Assembly (NCBI RefSeq): GCF_020523605.1
Contig: NZ_JAJAQI010000046.1
Span: 1 to 39,411 of the forward strand
Reading direction: 5' to 3'
Origin: Roseicella aerolata
GTDB lineage: Bacteria; Pseudomonadota; Alphaproteobacteria; Acetobacterales; Acetobacteraceae
Length of the DNA stretch: 39,411 bases
Shown: piece by piece, positions 38,813 through 39,411 of the stretch
Numbering within the stretch: the first letter of the stretch is position 1
How the letters are laid out: every line of letters begins with the position of its first letter
Program-made: the position numbers and the translations under genes
The notes under the pieces: generated by a model
Databases searched by the model: none
The model's input: the letters and a program-made list of their open reading frames with translations, nothing else
Told to the model about the DNA's origin: nothing

Positions 38813-39411
38813 TCACCCGTCCGCCAGCCCGGCGAACTCCGGGTCGGCGTAGTGACGGAGCTTGAGGGCAAGCGCCGGGGCCTTGCCGGGTCGGAGCAGC
38901 ACCTGGGCGTGCGGCGGCAGCCGCATGGCCTCGTCGGGCGTCAGCAGCGGGCGGGCCGCGAGGTGCGTGGTCGTGCCCTCGCTGACGCTGGCCTGCCCGC
39001 CGCCCAGCCAGCCCGCCGGGCGGGAGGTGCCGGCGGAGGCGGTGGCGTATTCGACGGTCGCGTTGCCGAGGGTCCGCGACAGCCAGGTGGCGGTTTCGAG
39101 GTCGGCGGGGGCGCCGACCTGCACCAGGCCGGCGTTGGCGAGGAAGGTGGAGGCGCTCTCCCCATACGCCGCGCGGAGCTGGGCGAGGTCCTGCAGGATC
39201 GGCCAGAGCTGGACGCCGAGGCCGGCCATCAGCCCGGCGGCGGAGAGCACCGGCTCCAGCCGGCCGAGCGCGGCGAACTCGTCCAAGAGCAGGAGCACGG
39301 GCGGCGCGCCCGGCCGCTGGGGCGCGCGGGCCAGCTCCGCGACCGCCTGCGCCACCAGCAGGCGGAGCCAGCGGGCGTAGGCGCCCATGCGGTTGGGCGG
39401 CAGCACGAGGA
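38813..39411 (-). CDS. traG: TraG/VirD4-type coupling protein, C-terminal part (continues from position 1)
   Basis: The C-terminal 197 or so residues of the 550-aa coupling protein whose beginning is at 1173-1; bases 39293-39411 repeat 1-119. Seen here are PPVLLLLDEFAALGRLEPVL (Walker B) and GVQLWPILQDLAQLRAAYGE, which carries the conserved Gln region of motif III. TWLSRTLGNATVEYATASAG and ARPLLTPDEAMRLPPHAQVL follow, all standard for TraG/VirD4. It ends FAGLADG and a TGA. The next gene, 64 bp away on the same strand, is the antitoxin. Confidence 0.93.
   Translation of the reverse strand, partial: LVLPPNRMGAYARWLRLLVAQAVAELARAPQRPGAPPVLLLLDEFAALGRLEPVLSAAGLMAGLGVQLWPILQDLAQLRAAYGESASTFLANAGLVQVGAPADLETATWLSRTLGNATVEYATASAGTSRPAGWLGGGQASVSEGTTTHLAARPLLTPDEAMRLPPHAQVLLRPGKAPALALKLRHYADPEFAGLADG
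39293..39411. repeat. Terminal overlap of a circular contig, right copy
   Basis: Identical to bases 1-119; see the left copy. Confidence 0.95.

Overview
The window is almost certainly a complete circular plasmid written as a linear contig. Its first 119 bases are repeated exactly as its last 119 bases, so the unique circle is 39,292 bp, and one coupling-protein gene (traG) runs across the artificial join in frame. The very high GC content, frequent GTG starts, a Ti-like traCDG-oriT-traA mobilisation layout and an RPA-type replication protein with iterons point to an alphaproteobacterium, probably Acetobacteraceae. That host assignment is inference.

Backbone. traG, traD and traC lie on the minus strand (38813-39411 plus 1-1821). 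A MOBQ-type oriT sits at about 2037-2066, and the relaxase-helicase gene traA starts divergently at 2127. Stability and replication genes occupy 29849-34450: a DUF1778/GNAT toxin-antitoxin pair, an HTH protein, a serine recombinase, parA, a small ribbon-helix-helix partner, repA, and three 23-bp iterons beside a DnaA box. A PemK/MazF-like toxin and its probable antitoxin lie at 38149-38748. No mating-pair-formation genes are present, so the ancestor was mobilisable rather than self-transmissible.

Transposon. A 12,220-bp Tn3-family transposon (3431-15650) with 38-bp terminal inverted repeats sits inside traA, flanked by an exact ACCAA duplication. Removing it with one duplication copy restores an uninterrupted 1118-codon traA. 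Its cargo is a CsoR-family repressor with an InrS-like ligand set, a small exported or membrane protein, a CzcCBA-type heavy-metal RND pump and an MFS exporter with a His-rich tail. This is best read as a nickel/cobalt efflux module. A near-palindromic operator at 7541-7577 carries mirror-image promoters for the repressor and the pump operon.

Metal island, 17985-29500. Seven minus-strand genes are packed closely from 23182 to 17985: a protein built of three His-rich repeats, a zinc-ribbon protein with a His/Gly tail, a phospholipase D-like protein, DedA, a CDF transporter, an MgtC/SapB-like protein and a ZIP-like transporter. Beyond an IS630 element and an IS3 remnant lies a second minus-strand operon: a Zn/Cd/Pb P-type ATPase, a His-loop membrane protein and a shortened LspA. 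A divergent small membrane protein starts at 28902. Three promoters (upstream of the His-repeat gene, the ATPase gene and the 28902 gene) share a MerR-type layout of 19-bp spacer and CTCTAG-N-CTAGAG dyad, as in PbrR/CadR systems, yet no MerR-family gene is in the window. The IS630 element interrupts the first of them.

Mobile element near the origin. A 2,959-bp element (34709-37667) with perfect 65-bp inverted repeats carries three overlapping genes: a serine resolvase, a pRiA4b ORF-3-like protein and an ISKra4-like transposase. It is bracketed by two diverged copies of an origin-flank sequence. The right copy is accompanied by its own DnaA box and a 23-bp-period repeat doublet, suggesting a second, degenerate origin or a fusion of two related replicons.
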